Translations under genes and position numbers: made by a program
NCBI RefSeq assembly: GCF_900452515.1
Contig: NZ_UGNW01000001.1
Coordinates: 62,001-126,000, forward strand
DNA length: 64,000 nucleotides
Direction of reading: 5' to 3'
Source: Legionella birminghamensis
GTDB lineage: Bacteria; Pseudomonadota; Gammaproteobacteria; Legionellales; Legionellaceae
Notes under the pieces: model-generated
What the model was told of the DNA's origin: nothing
Databases searched by the model: none
What the model saw: the letters and a program-made list of their open reading frames with translations, nothing else
Shown here: piece after piece, positions 17,336 to 26,160 of the stretch
Numbering within the stretch: position 1 is the first letter of the stretch
Layout: each line of letters starts with the position of its first letter

Positions 17336-18795
17336 TTCAATCCTAACTTGTCCCAGTAGTGGTTGACCTTGTTCAAGATTTCGGTATCCATGAGAATTGG
17401 TTTCCCCCATTCTCGTTGTGTTTCCCCCTGCCATTTACTGGTCGCGTCAAATCCAATTTTTGAGCCTAGTCCGGAGACGGGTGAAGCAAAATCAAGATAA
17501 TCGATTGGTGTATTTTCAATCATCACCGTATCGCGGGCAGGGTCCATTCTGGTAGTCATGGCCCAGATAACATCCTGCCAATTTCGCGCATCAACGTCAT
17601 CATCACAAACTATTACAAATTTAGTATACATGAATTGTCTTAAGAATGACCACACCGCCATCATTACCCGCTTTGCATGGCCAGGGTATTGCTTTTTGAT
17701 AGTCACCACAGCCAGGCGATAAGAACAACCTTCCGGCGGCAGATAGAAATCAACAATTTCCGGGAATTGCTTCTGCAGTATAGGAATAAATACTTCATTC
17801 AGGGCAACACCCAAAATAGCGGGTTCATCTGGTGGACGGCCGGTATAAGTACTATGATAGACGGGATTTGGCCGATGTGTTATGCGCTCCACTGTAAAAA
17901 TGGGAAAGGATTGAACTTCATTATAATAGCCGGTGTGATCGCCAAACGGTCCTTCTTCTGCGGAAGATCCAGGCTCAATATAGCCCTCAAGGATGATTTC
18001 TGCAGACGCTGGAACATGTAGGGAATTACCAATGCATTGGGTTAGCTGAGTCCGTTTTCCCCGCAAAAGCCCGGCAAAAGAATACTCGGAGAGGGTGTCT
18101 GGAATAGGCGTTACGGCGGCAAGAATGGTGGCTGGATCGGCACCGAGAGTTACCGCTACAGGAAAGGGTTCCCCTGGATGGGCTTTTTGCCACTCCTGAT
18201 AATCCAACGCACCTCCCCGATGGGAAAGCCAGCGCATAATCAGTTTGTTTTTATCAATCACCTGCTGACGGTAAATGCCCATGTTTTCCCGGTTTTTGTA
18301 CGGGCCTTTGGTAGTGACAAGCCCCCAGGTAATCAGCGGTGCAGCATCTTCAGGCCAGCAGGTTTGCACAGGCAGCGCATACAAATCGACTTCTTCCTTT
18401 TCGATAACGATCTGCTGACAAGGCGCTTTTTTTACCATTTTGGGCGCCATGGTCAATGCTTGTTTCAGTAAGGGAAGCTTTCCCATCGCATCTTTGAAGC
18501 CTTTAGGCGGTTCAGGCTCTTTCAGACTAGCCAGCAACTGGCCAATTTCCCGCAAGGCGCTGATTTGTTCTGTTCCCATACCCAGGGCGACACGTTCTAC
18601 TGTACCGAACAGGTTTGTCAAAACAGGGATTTGCGCATGGGAGCGGGTAAATAGCAGAGCCGGGCCTCCAGAGCGCAAAACCCTGTCGCTTACTACAGTC
18701 ATTTCAAGGTAGGGAGAAACGGGATATTCAATTCGTTTCAACAATCCCCGTTTTTCCAATTGCTCCATAAAATCACGTAAATCGGAATAAATCAT
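17332..18795 (-). CDS. ubiD: 3-octaprenyl-4-hydroxybenzoate carboxy-lyase
   Basis: 487 residues from the ATG at 18795 ([17 protein letters not shown]), the standard family start and length; an upstream extension to 18879 is unlikely. It decarboxylates the ubiquinone precursor 3-polyprenyl-4-hydroxybenzoate using prenylated FMN. Family blocks seen: [20 protein letters not shown], the catalytic region [11 protein letters not shown] with its acidic residues, and [13 protein letters not shown]. It is first in a three-gene unit with fre and the small membrane protein. ubiX, which makes the cofactor, is not in the window. Confidence 0.95.
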   Translation of the reverse strand: MIYSDLRDFMEQLEKRGLLKRIEYPVSPYLEMTVVSDRVLRSGGPALLFTRSHAQIPVLTNLFGTVERVALGMGTEQISALREIGQLLASLKEPEPPKGFKDAMGKLPLLKQALTMAPKMVKKAPCQQIVIEKEEVDLYALPVQTCWPEDAAPLITWGLVTTKGPYKNRENMGIYRQQVIDKNKLIMRWLSHRGGALDYQEWQKAHPGEPFPVAVTLGADPATILAAVTPIPDTLSEYSFAGLLRGKRTQLTQCIGNSLHVPASAEIILEGYIEPGSSAEEGPFGDHTGYYNEVQSFPIFTVERITHRPNPVYHSTYTGRPPDEPAILGVALNEVFIPILQKQFPEIVDFYLPPEGCSYRLAVVTIKKQYPGHAKRVMMAVWSFLRQFMYTKFVIVCDDDVDARNWQDVIWAMTTRMDPARDTVMIENTPIDYLDFASPVSGLGSKIGFDATSKWQGETQREWGKPILMDTEILNKVNHYWDKLGLK

Positions 18796-19027
18796 TTTAA
18801 TACAGTGGCCTGGCCTGAGTTCAGATATCCGGAAATTATGGCACAAGCCTGATTTTAGATATAGAAAAAATCCGGGCAAAAACGGGAAAATACCGCTAAG
18901 CGCAGTACAGGAGGCAATAGGCTCCAGGTTTTACTTGTCTTTGCACATTAGAACTTCTCACGCATTGCTTTAAAAAAGAGGCGGGAGTATGCTTAATCTT
19001 AGGGTTCATTTACTTTAATAATTTATC

Positions 19028-20803
19028 ATGGCGATACTGCAACTGGACGCGGCATTGCTTCACTCAGCCGTAATGAGTGCCTGCAAGACGCTTATAGCTC
19101 AACGGCAAAATCTAAATGCAATCAATGTTTTTCCAGTCGCTGACGGCGACACGGGCGATAATATGGCAGCGACTGCCCGCTCCATTCTTACCTATGCCAA
19201 ACAGCAGCCAGATCTCGAACTGACCTGCAAAGCCCTGGCTGATGCGGGGATTATGGGTGCACGGGGCAATTCAGGAATGATTTTCTCCCAGTTTTTTAAT
19301 GGATTGATGGAGTCGGCCCCTCTGCCGGATGCATTGGATACCCGGCAGTTTGCGCAAATGATAAAAATTGCGGTACAAAGTGTCCGCTCGGCGATCCTCA
19401 AACCGGTTGAGGGGACTATCCTGACGGTAATGGACGTTTGGGCTGCCTGTCTGGAGCGGGATGCAGTAACTATTGATTGCCTGGTTGATTTATTAAACCG
19501 CAGTTTACCGGAAGTGAAGGCTGCTGTTGAGTCGACCAGAAATACCCTGGCGATATTAAAGGAAGCCCAGGTGGCCGATGCGGGTGCTTTGGGATTTTGT
19601 TTTTTCGTAGAAGGATTCGCCGGCTACATTGCTGACCCCAAACCGCTAGATGAGGAAATTGATGAGGTATTGGTCAGTGAAAACCATCAGCATGAACAGC
19701 CAGTTTGCGGAAATCCGCCTCATAACCGTTATTGTACGGAAGCGGTTATTGCCGGCAAACAGATAGATAAAACCGAGATTGTCAATTCATTACAGGCGCA
19801 TGGCGATAGTATAGTGCTCACCGCCAATCAGCAATTATGTCGATTGCACCTCCATTGCAATCAACCGTCTACAGTATTCAAGATTTTAAGGCAGCACGGC
19901 AGCATCCAGTCGCCGAAGGTCGAGGATATGCTCAGGCAATACCAGGTCATGCATGAGAGCCGTTACCGGATTGCATTGGTAACTGATTCCAGCGTGAACA
20001 TTCCGCAAGCGATTCTCGATGATTTTCAAATCCACTTAATCAATCTGAATGTTCATTATGACGGGCATGACTTATTAGACCGGTATTGCCTGGAAGGCAA
20101 TGATTTTTACAATAGTTTATCGACACTGGAGGCTTATCCAACCACTTCCTTCCCTGCGCCTGTGCTGATGAATGAACGGATTGCCTATCTGGCTCAAAAT
20201 TATGACCAGGTACTCGTCTTAAGTGTGGCCAAGGTTTTAAGTGGCATGCACGATGCACTTTGTAAAGTAGCAGCCAGTTATGCCAATGTACATGTACTGG
20301 ACTCGCGCCTGGTTTCCGGTTCCCAGGGCCTTTTATTATATTATGCCGCGGAATTGATTGCAGAGGGCATGGACGTAGAAGCTATAAAATCCGCATTGAC
20401 GGAGCGGGCCAGCAGCACGCATCTGTATGTGATGGTTGATCAGTTTGATGCCTTGATTCGTTCAGGGAGGGTCAGCAAACTCAAGGGAATGTTTGCCCGG
20501 TATTCGGGTATTAAACCCATTATTTCTTTCGACGCAGAAGGAAGGGCGGTAATTCAGGATAAGGCTTTTGGTGAAACCAAGGCTTTAGTCAAGCTGGTAA
20601 ATACGGTCAGTGAGCTTGCTAAAACCCGGTCTTTGGATAATTACTGTATTGTACATGCGGGTGTCCCTGAGAAGGCTGCGGAATTTGCTGCAATGACTTA
20701 CGAAGTGCTTGGTCAGGAGCCTGTGTTCGTTGAACCGGTTTCAACTGCCATTGGACTCCATGCCGGAAAGGGCTGTATCGCTATGGGAGCCATGTTCCAC
20801 TGA
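19028..20803 (+). CDS. DAK2-DegV fusion protein (fatty-acid kinase-like)
   Basis: 591 residues. Residues 1-200 form a DAK2/DhaL-type kinase domain with VADGDTGDNM and ADAGIMGARGNSGMIFSQFF, which bind ADP and metal. Residues about 310-591 form a DegV domain beginning ALVTDSSVNIP, with YPTTSFPAP and RSGRVSKLKG, the lipid-binding fold of FakB. In Gram-positives FakA (DAK2) and FakB (DegV) are separate subunits of a kinase that phosphorylates exogenous fatty acids; here both are on one chain. FakA's extra C-terminal domain is absent or much reduced. Fatty-acid phosphorylation is an inference from domains. The 3' end overlaps the convergent transporter gene by 63 bases. Confidence 0.85.
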   Translation: MAILQLDAALLHSAVMSACKTLIAQRQNLNAINVFPVADGDTGDNMAATARSILTYAKQQPDLELTCKALADAGIMGARGNSGMIFSQFFNGLMESAPLPDALDTRQFAQMIKIAVQSVRSAILKPVEGTILTVMDVWAACLERDAVTIDCLVDLLNRSLPEVKAAVESTRNTLAILKEAQVADAGALGFCFFVEGFAGYIADPKPLDEEIDEVLVSENHQHEQPVCGNPPHNRYCTEAVIAGKQIDKTEIVNSLQAHGDSIVLTANQQLCRLHLHCNQPSTVFKILRQHGSIQSPKVEDMLRQYQVMHESRYRIALVTDSSVNIPQAILDDFQIHLINLNVHYDGHDLLDRYCLEGNDFYNSLSTLEAYPTTSFPAPVLMNERIAYLAQNYDQVLVLSVAKVLSGMHDALCKVAASYANVHVLDSRLVSGSQGLLLYYAAELIAEGMDVEAIKSALTERASSTHLYVMVDQFDALIRSGRVSKLKGMFARYSGIKPIISFDAEGRAVIQDKAFGETKALVKLVNTVSELAKTRSLDNYCIVHAGVPEKAAEFAAMTYEVLGQEPVFVEPVSTAIGLHAGKGCIAMGAMFH

Positions 20804-21397
20804 GCGCCGCCCTTTTCCTGGCAGAATGAGGCTTAATAATAGCCCGTATAATGGCACAAAAGAGCCGATGCTGATTAGCAGCTTAAATATCAGGTCCACA
20901 CTGGCTATTTCCGGCCAGTGCCCGCTGAGAAAGAGATCGCTGCATTGATAAAAAGCAATGAAGAAAAAGCAATAAGTATCCAGAACATTCCCAACACTGC
21001 TTGAAACGGTCGGGGCAAGCCACCAGGAAGAGTGCCGCTGCAGCTTCTGAAAAAAGCGGATGTCGAGTAGTTGACCGACTACATAAGCGCTGAAACTTGC
21101 GACTGCAATGCGTAGAGCCAGGGGATTGCTAACCCAGAGACTACCATAACTGAACCAGTTAGTGATCAGGTAAGAACAGCATAAACCAGGCAGCATGGCC
21201 AGAAAAACAATTCTTCTTGCTGTAGCAGAACCTGCCAAACGGGTGGTTAAGTCAGTCAGAATGAAAATAAGTGGATAGGACAACGCCCCCCAGGTCGTAT
21301 GAAACCCAAAGATCATCATCGGGATTTGTACCAGAATATTGCTTAAACAGAGTAAAATAATATGTAAAGCGCTCAGAGAAAGGAGCTGTTTCGTCAT
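20741..21397 (-). CDS. yhhQ: Queuosine-precursor transporter family (VUT/YhhQ)
   Basis: 218 residues, about six membrane helices, of the vitamin-uptake-like family whose E. coli member YhhQ imports the queuosine precursors preQ0 and preQ1. The blocks YPLIFILTDLTTRLAGSATARR, ALRIAVASFSAYVVGQLLD and SSVGNVLDTYCFFFIAFY match the family pattern (TDL near helix 2, SQ/GQ-L-D near helix 4, S-N-x-D-T/S in helix 5). The last 21 codons overlap the 3' end of the DAK2-DegV gene on the other strand, giving a family-atypical polar tail. Confidence 0.88.
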   Translation of the reverse strand: MTKQLLSLSALHIILLCLSNILVQIPMMIFGFHTTWGALSYPLIFILTDLTTRLAGSATARRIVFLAMLPGLCCSYLITNWFSYGSLWVSNPLALRIAVASFSAYVVGQLLDIRFFQKLQRHSSWWLAPTVSSSVGNVLDTYCFFFIAFYQCSDLFLSGHWPEIASVDLIFKLLISIGSFVPLYGLLLSLILPGKGRRSVEHGSHSDTALSGMESNGS

Positions 21398-21531
21398 AAT
21401 GCACGAGGACAGTTAAAGTTTCATTATTATACCATAACAACCCTGCGTTTAAGTAAGGCTTAATGTATTTAATTTCATCTTTTTGTGCTAAAATAACTTT
21501 GTTTATCAGTTTTTGGCTTATCTCTATTATT

Positions 21532-22368
21532 ATGAAACCAACGCAGTTTTTCATTGACGTGAATATCCAGGGTGAAACAGTAATCTTTAATGCCTGCAAT
21601 CGGGCTGAGGGGCAAACAGTTCAGGATAAATCGCCTGGCAATCTAATCAAATTTGATCAGACTGAACTTTGCGATGAAGTAAAGAAAAACAAAGACGTCT
21701 ATTCAAGCCTGCATCAGATTAATTTGAAATTTAATGGCTTGTGCGAGCTGATTTGTAATTTTGTAATTATGGAAGATAAGCTGGGAAGAACATTTAAGCA
21801 CAACAAACGATTCAGTGATGCCTTTGCGAAAAAATCCTTCGAAATGAAAGCCGACGATGACAAACTGGTTCTGATAGAAAAAGAGAAAATTTCCCGTCAT
21901 CGATTCTATGTGACTGATTTAAACGAGGATAAAATCCGAAAAAGCCATATCCTTCATGTCAGTACTCTCTTCCAGAAAATCATTGCTTATTTCTTTAATA
22001 TTTATCCGCACGATTTATTCAGGCCTTTCGAATCGAATCAGAAAAACGGTTTGGTTAACGAATCTGCCCTGGCTGAAAAACTGGATGCGCTTCCCGACGG
22101 GCATTATGTTAAATTTTCTGTTTTCAAGAAAACTTTTTTTGATTTTGAAGGCCATTCGATGGTGATTAAGAAAACGAAGGACAGTTACTCATTTTTTGAT
22201 CCCAATGAAGGGGAATATACCGAACTGGCTTTTACAGAACTTTGCGAAAAAATAAATGAAGCCATGCGCAAACATCAGGGTACCCACATGGCCTTTATGG
22301 ATGGTGAGGCTTATGTAAAAAGTTTACAGCAAGAGGATACGCCAGGCAAAGATCCCGCTCCGGCTTGA
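21532..22368 (+). CDS. Putative YopT-like (C58) cysteine protease, candidate effector
   Basis: 278 residues from the ATG at 21532 (MKPTQFF); the upstream extension is hydrophobic and out of character. The C-terminal part has GHSMVIKKTKDSYSFFDPNEGEY, which matches the His/Asp half of C58 proteases of the YopT/AvrPphB group, with His208 and Asp223 15 residues apart as in that family. Upstream, NGLCELICN offers Cys71 as the nucleophile in a G-x-C context, about 137 residues before the His. No signal peptide. Such enzymes are injected into host cells by pathogens, so a translocated role is plausible. The assignment rests on three motifs only. Confidence 0.6.
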   Translation: MKPTQFFIDVNIQGETVIFNACNRAEGQTVQDKSPGNLIKFDQTELCDEVKKNKDVYSSLHQINLKFNGLCELICNFVIMEDKLGRTFKHNKRFSDAFAKKSFEMKADDDKLVLIEKEKISRHRFYVTDLNEDKIRKSHILHVSTLFQKIIAYFFNIYPHDLFRPFESNQKNGLVNESALAEKLDALPDGHYVKFSVFKKTFFDFEGHSMVIKKTKDSYSFFDPNEGEYTELAFTELCEKINEAMRKHQGTHMAFMDGEAYVKSLQQEDTPGKDPAPA

Positions 22369-23949
22369 TTAAGATTCCGCCATCTCTGCCATCAGTAAAT
22401 TTGAAGTAATTTCCTGATGCAGTTTGTCATCCACTAATACCTTTTGTGAGAAGTGCAGGATTAGCATGCTCAGGGGCAGTATCAGAATAATATCCTGAGG
22501 AAAGCCGATTCGGCCAATCCCCCCGAAAGAACCCAGATAGGAAACAAGCAACATGGAGCTCATATAGAATGCAAACCAGTAGAGGCTTCGATCGGTGAAA
22601 GCGGTCGATTTTTTCCTTTGACAGATCCGATTTATAATAAAGCCGAGTAATAAGGCCAAATCCAGTTTCCAAAGAATATCAAAGCCACACCAGTAAAGCA
22701 TAAGATTACAGGCGTAAAAGGCTGCATGGCAGAAAAACTGGCTGGCGGACAGATGAAATGGCCGTTCGCGATTGGGTTGTAATTTACGCATGGCGAGGAG
22801 GCAGACGGGTCCTATTCCATAGGAAAGAATACTGCAGGAAGATAGAAAAGCCACCATTTTTTGCCAGCCGGGAAAGGGCAGAAAGGATAAGCAGCCCACT
22901 AGTAAATTGGCATAGAGAGTGATGTAGGGAATGCGGTGTCTGTTTAATCGGGTGAAGAATTTAGGCAAATGGTTATTGAGCGACATGCCATAAACAATTC
23001 GAGAAGTCGCGGCCGTATACACCAATGTCGTGCCAAATGGTGAGAAAGCGGCATCAAACATCAGCAACATGGCAACGAGCCCCAGACCCAGAAGTAAACT
23101 GAGACCCACCAAAGGCCCGCTATCGCCAGGGAAACTTAAATTCTGCCAGCCATTTGCCAGATAGGACGAGGGTATGGCGACTAAAAAACTAAGCTGCAGC
23201 ATAAAATATAAAACAAAGCCGATAAGCACTGCGCCAAGAATCGCAATGGGAATATTGCGCTGGGGGTTCTGCACCTCGCCTGCGAGCATCAGGCCATTCT
23301 GAAAGCCGGTAAATGCAAAGGCTACACCGCCGGCTGAGAGGGCGGTAAAGATTTGTACCCAGGCATTTTTATCACTAAGGTGAATGTCAATATTGGCCAT
23401 GGATGGCGCACTGGATATCAAAGCAACAATGGCAATACTGGGCACCAGAAATTTTATGATACTGGCAAATTTGTTACATTCGGCAAGCATTTTAATGCCG
23501 TAGGAATTGAGCAATACCACAAAAAACATGATAACGATGGCAACAACATAACCAATTCCAGACAGCGTAAATGTCGTGGAGTTTTTTACCAGCAAGACTG
23601 GGAAAAAATGGCTGGAATACTGCAGGATGGCCTGAATTTCAATGGGCGTCATAACCACATAGGATAACCAGGAGGTCCATGCAAACAAAAAACCAACTTC
23701 ATTGCCATGGGTAAAGCTTGGATAGTTGGTCATTCCACCAGAGATAGGGAACATTGCGCCAAGTTCGCAAAGAGGGAGTGCAATAAACAGCATAAACAAG
23801 GCTGCAAGGATCCAGCTTATCAACGCATTGCTTCCAGCCATTTGGGCGCTGATAAAAGGACTAAACAGCCAACCGGAACCGATCATGCCCCCTGCTGCTG
23901 CGATTAATACATTGGTTCTTGATATGTCGCGCTTTAACACGATGGGCAT
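22369..23949 (-). CDS. APC-family amino acid permease
   Basis: 526 residues with about 12-14 membrane helices. The N-terminal AAGGMIGSGWLFSPF is the amine/substrate-binding first helix of the amino acid-polyamine-organocation superfamily, and GAMFPISGGMTNYPSF is the typical second block. The protein probably imports or exchanges an amino acid across the inner membrane; the substrate is not readable. The stop codon is adjacent to that of the convergent protease candidate (22368/22369), so the two share a terminator region with no spare bases. Confidence 0.9.
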   Translation of the reverse strand: MPIVLKRDISRTNVLIAAAGGMIGSGWLFSPFISAQMAGSNALISWILAALFMLFIALPLCELGAMFPISGGMTNYPSFTHGNEVGFLFAWTSWLSYVVMTPIEIQAILQYSSHFFPVLLVKNSTTFTLSGIGYVVAIVIMFFVVLLNSYGIKMLAECNKFASIIKFLVPSIAIVALISSAPSMANIDIHLSDKNAWVQIFTALSAGGVAFAFTGFQNGLMLAGEVQNPQRNIPIAILGAVLIGFVLYFMLQLSFLVAIPSSYLANGWQNLSFPGDSGPLVGLSLLLGLGLVAMLLMFDAAFSPFGTTLVYTAATSRIVYGMSLNNHLPKFFTRLNRHRIPYITLYANLLVGCLSFLPFPGWQKMVAFLSSCSILSYGIGPVCLLAMRKLQPNRERPFHLSASQFFCHAAFYACNLMLYWCGFDILWKLDLALLLGFIINRICQRKKSTAFTDRSLYWFAFYMSSMLLVSYLGSFGGIGRIGFPQDIILILPLSMLILHFSQKVLVDDKLHQEITSNLLMAEMAES

Positions 23950-24074
23950 CCTTTTTTGAGCTGATTAAAAAACTATATACAACAAGCCCTTGCTTTGGCA
24001 ACAAGTCTCGAACAATAGCAAAAATTATTTTATGGGCTAAAGTTAAAATATAAGTGTAATGCTGGGGAGTAGTC

Positions 24075-24245
24075 ATGCGTAATCGAGACGTTAAAAATGC
24101 AATAGATGAGCAGGAAAAGGAAAATGCGGATTCAGTGGTTGTGAAGCCAGAGAATAATGTACAAAAAACGCTAAATTTCTGTGATGGACTTCGACAGGAT
24201 GAAGAGTTTTATCAAGAGTTTGATGCAATTCGCTCTATGAATTAG
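24075..24245 (+). CDS. Small hypothetical protein upstream of PHA synthase
   Basis: 56 codons (MRNRDVKNAIDEQEKEN...), very acidic and polar, ending DAIRSMN. A ribosome site (GGGGAG) stands about 5 bases before the ATG, and the phaC-like gene begins 25 bases after its stop with its own AAAGGA site, so the two look co-transcribed. No recognised family; it does not have the length or heptad pattern of a phasin. The fit to the operon and the good ribosome site are the only support. Confidence 0.5.
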   Translation: MRNRDVKNAIDEQEKENADSVVVKPENNVQKTLNFCDGLRQDEEFYQEFDAIRSMN

Positions 24246-24269
24246 CAAATTCTCTTCTAACAAAGGACC

Positions 24270-26066
24270 GTGATGACAGAAGAGAACAAGGCGAATCCAG
24301 ACAACAAATCATTGCAACCGGTTGAGCCCCCGGCCAATGGTCATTATGACGGGCAAATTTTCGATATCCTCCTGCACTCCTGGCAGGGACGTTTTACCGG
24401 ATGGTTATCTCCTGCGTCAGTTTCCCTCGCTTTTTTTGACTGGCTTTCCCATTTTAATATGGCACCCGCCAGACAGGTTTATATTGCTCGAAAAAATTGG
24501 CAGAATCTAATCAAGCTGCTTTTTTTTGCCGTCCACTGCCAGCACGGTGATCTGAGTAAAAACGAACATTGCATGCAGATTAAACTCGAAGACAAGCGCT
24601 TTCAGGCAGACTCCTGGAAAAATTTTCCATTTTCATTATATGTCCAGCAATTTTTAATGGTAGAGCAGGCTATCAATGAAATGACATGGGGAATCCGCGG
24701 CGCCACACCGCATCATTTACGGGTTGTTAATTTCGTTCAACGTCAGTTTCTCGATATTTTTTCACCCAGCAACTTTCCCTGGACAAATCCTGAGATTATT
24801 GAAAAGTCGCTGCAATCGAGAGGCCAGAATTTTTTAGCAGGGGCAGAAAATCTTATCGAGGATATATTTCGTGAGTGGCTAAACCTGCCGGCTAAGGAAA
24901 TGGAAAAATTCAAGGTAGGCGTCAATCTGGCAGTGACGCCTGGAAAAGTTGTTTTCAGAAATCGTTTAATTGAGCTTATTCAGTACGAAGCAACTACTAA
25001 AGAAGTCTATGCGGAGCCTGTATTTATAATACCTGCCTGGATTATGAAATATTATATTCTAGACCTCTCCACTCATAATTCGCTGGTGAAGTATCTGGTG
25101 GGCAAGGGACATACTGTTTTCATCATTTCCTGGAAAAATCCGGGTCATGAAGACCGGGATTTTGGTTTTGATACCTATATTAACCATGGCATTTTAGAAG
25201 GCTTGGATGCCATTCTGAGTATTGTTCCCACCCAGAAGGTTCATGCTGTAGGTTATTGTTTAGGCGGTACTCTGCTTAGCATGGTCGCCGCTGCCTTAGC
25301 AGGCCGTTCGGATGAGCGCATGAAAAGTGTGACCCTTTTTGCCGCCCAGGTTGACTTCAGGGAGCCTGGGGAATTGCAGTTGTTTATCGATCCTAGCCAG
25401 GTGACCTATCTGGAAGATATTATGTGGGAGCAGGGTTACTTAAAAGGGAATCAAATGACTGCTGCTTTCAGCATGCTCCGATCCAATGATCTGGTCTGGT
25501 CCCGAATCATTCACCATTATTTCCTGGGCACGCGTCGGCCATTAAATGATCTGATGGCCTGGGACCATGATACTACCCGCTTGCCCTATCGTTTTCATTC
25601 AGAATATCTGCATTACTTATTTTTAAATAATGATCTGGTCCAGGGGCGCTTTCGGGTGAACCACCGTCGGGTTGCCTTAAGTGATATTCGAGTGCCTATG
25701 TTTGTTGTCGGGACACAGACAGACCATATTTCCCCCTGGCGTTCTGTTTATAAGCTCCATTTGTTTACCGACACTGAAATTACTTTTGTCCTGACTAGCG
25801 GCGGCCACAATGCCGGAATTGTCAGTGAACCCGGGCATAAAAACCGCAGTTATCAGATACGCACGCGTAAACCGCATGATAAATACTTGACCTCCGACAG
25901 CTGGCTTGAGAAAGCGCCATCCTATAAGGGATCCTGGTGGCCTGTCTGGGAGGAATGGCTGGCCGCTCAATCAGGTGAAAAAGTGACGCCCCCACCTATG
26001 GGTAACCCGGAAAAGGGTTATCCCCCTCTGTGCAGTGCACCAGGAACCTATGTATTTCAAAAATAG
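24270..26066 (+). CDS. phaC: Poly-beta-hydroxyalkanoate synthase
   Basis: About 598 residues, close to class I synthases. It polymerises 3-hydroxyacyl-CoA into storage granules. An N-terminal PhaC domain (about 40-220) is followed by an alpha/beta-hydrolase domain with the lipase-like box AVGYCLGGTLL carrying the nucleophile Cys. VVGTQTDHISPW supplies the catalytic Asp region and LTSGGHNAGIV the catalytic His. IISWKNPGHEDRDFGFDTYI is a conserved family block. GTG (24270) and ATG (24273) are adjacent possible starts. Legionella species store polyhydroxybutyrate and usually carry several synthase genes; no phaA or phaB is nearby, so this may be one of several. Confidence 0.92.
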   Translation: MMTEENKANPDNKSLQPVEPPANGHYDGQIFDILLHSWQGRFTGWLSPASVSLAFFDWLSHFNMAPARQVYIARKNWQNLIKLLFFAVHCQHGDLSKNEHCMQIKLEDKRFQADSWKNFPFSLYVQQFLMVEQAINEMTWGIRGATPHHLRVVNFVQRQFLDIFSPSNFPWTNPEIIEKSLQSRGQNFLAGAENLIEDIFREWLNLPAKEMEKFKVGVNLAVTPGKVVFRNRLIELIQYEATTKEVYAEPVFIIPAWIMKYYILDLSTHNSLVKYLVGKGHTVFIISWKNPGHEDRDFGFDTYINHGILEGLDAILSIVPTQKVHAVGYCLGGTLLSMVAAALAGRSDERMKSVTLFAAQVDFREPGELQLFIDPSQVTYLEDIMWEQGYLKGNQMTAAFSMLRSNDLVWSRIIHHYFLGTRRPLNDLMAWDHDTTRLPYRFHSEYLHYLFLNNDLVQGRFRVNHRRVALSDIRVPMFVVGTQTDHISPWRSVYKLHLFTDTEITFVLTSGGHNAGIVSEPGHKNRSYQIRTRKPHDKYLTSDSWLEKAPSYKGSWWPVWEEWLAAQSGEKVTPPPMGNPEKGYPPLCSAPGTYVFQK

Positions 26067-26090
26067 TTGGCTGTTCTAAAAATAATCTAA

Positions 26091-26118
26091 TTACAAAATA
26101 AAGGGCTGCGTGTATAAT
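26091..26118 (+). promoter_or_regulatory. Promoter of helicase/ankyrin gene 1
   Basis: TTACAA (26091-26096), a 16-base spacer and TATAAT (26113-26118). The string TGTATAATAT is repeated upstream of the second gene copy (29971-29980), so the pair of genes probably share control. Confidence 0.5.
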
Positions 26119-26160
26119 ATCGAACCAGTTTTGTATTCATATTTAGTTTCAGGTTGACCC

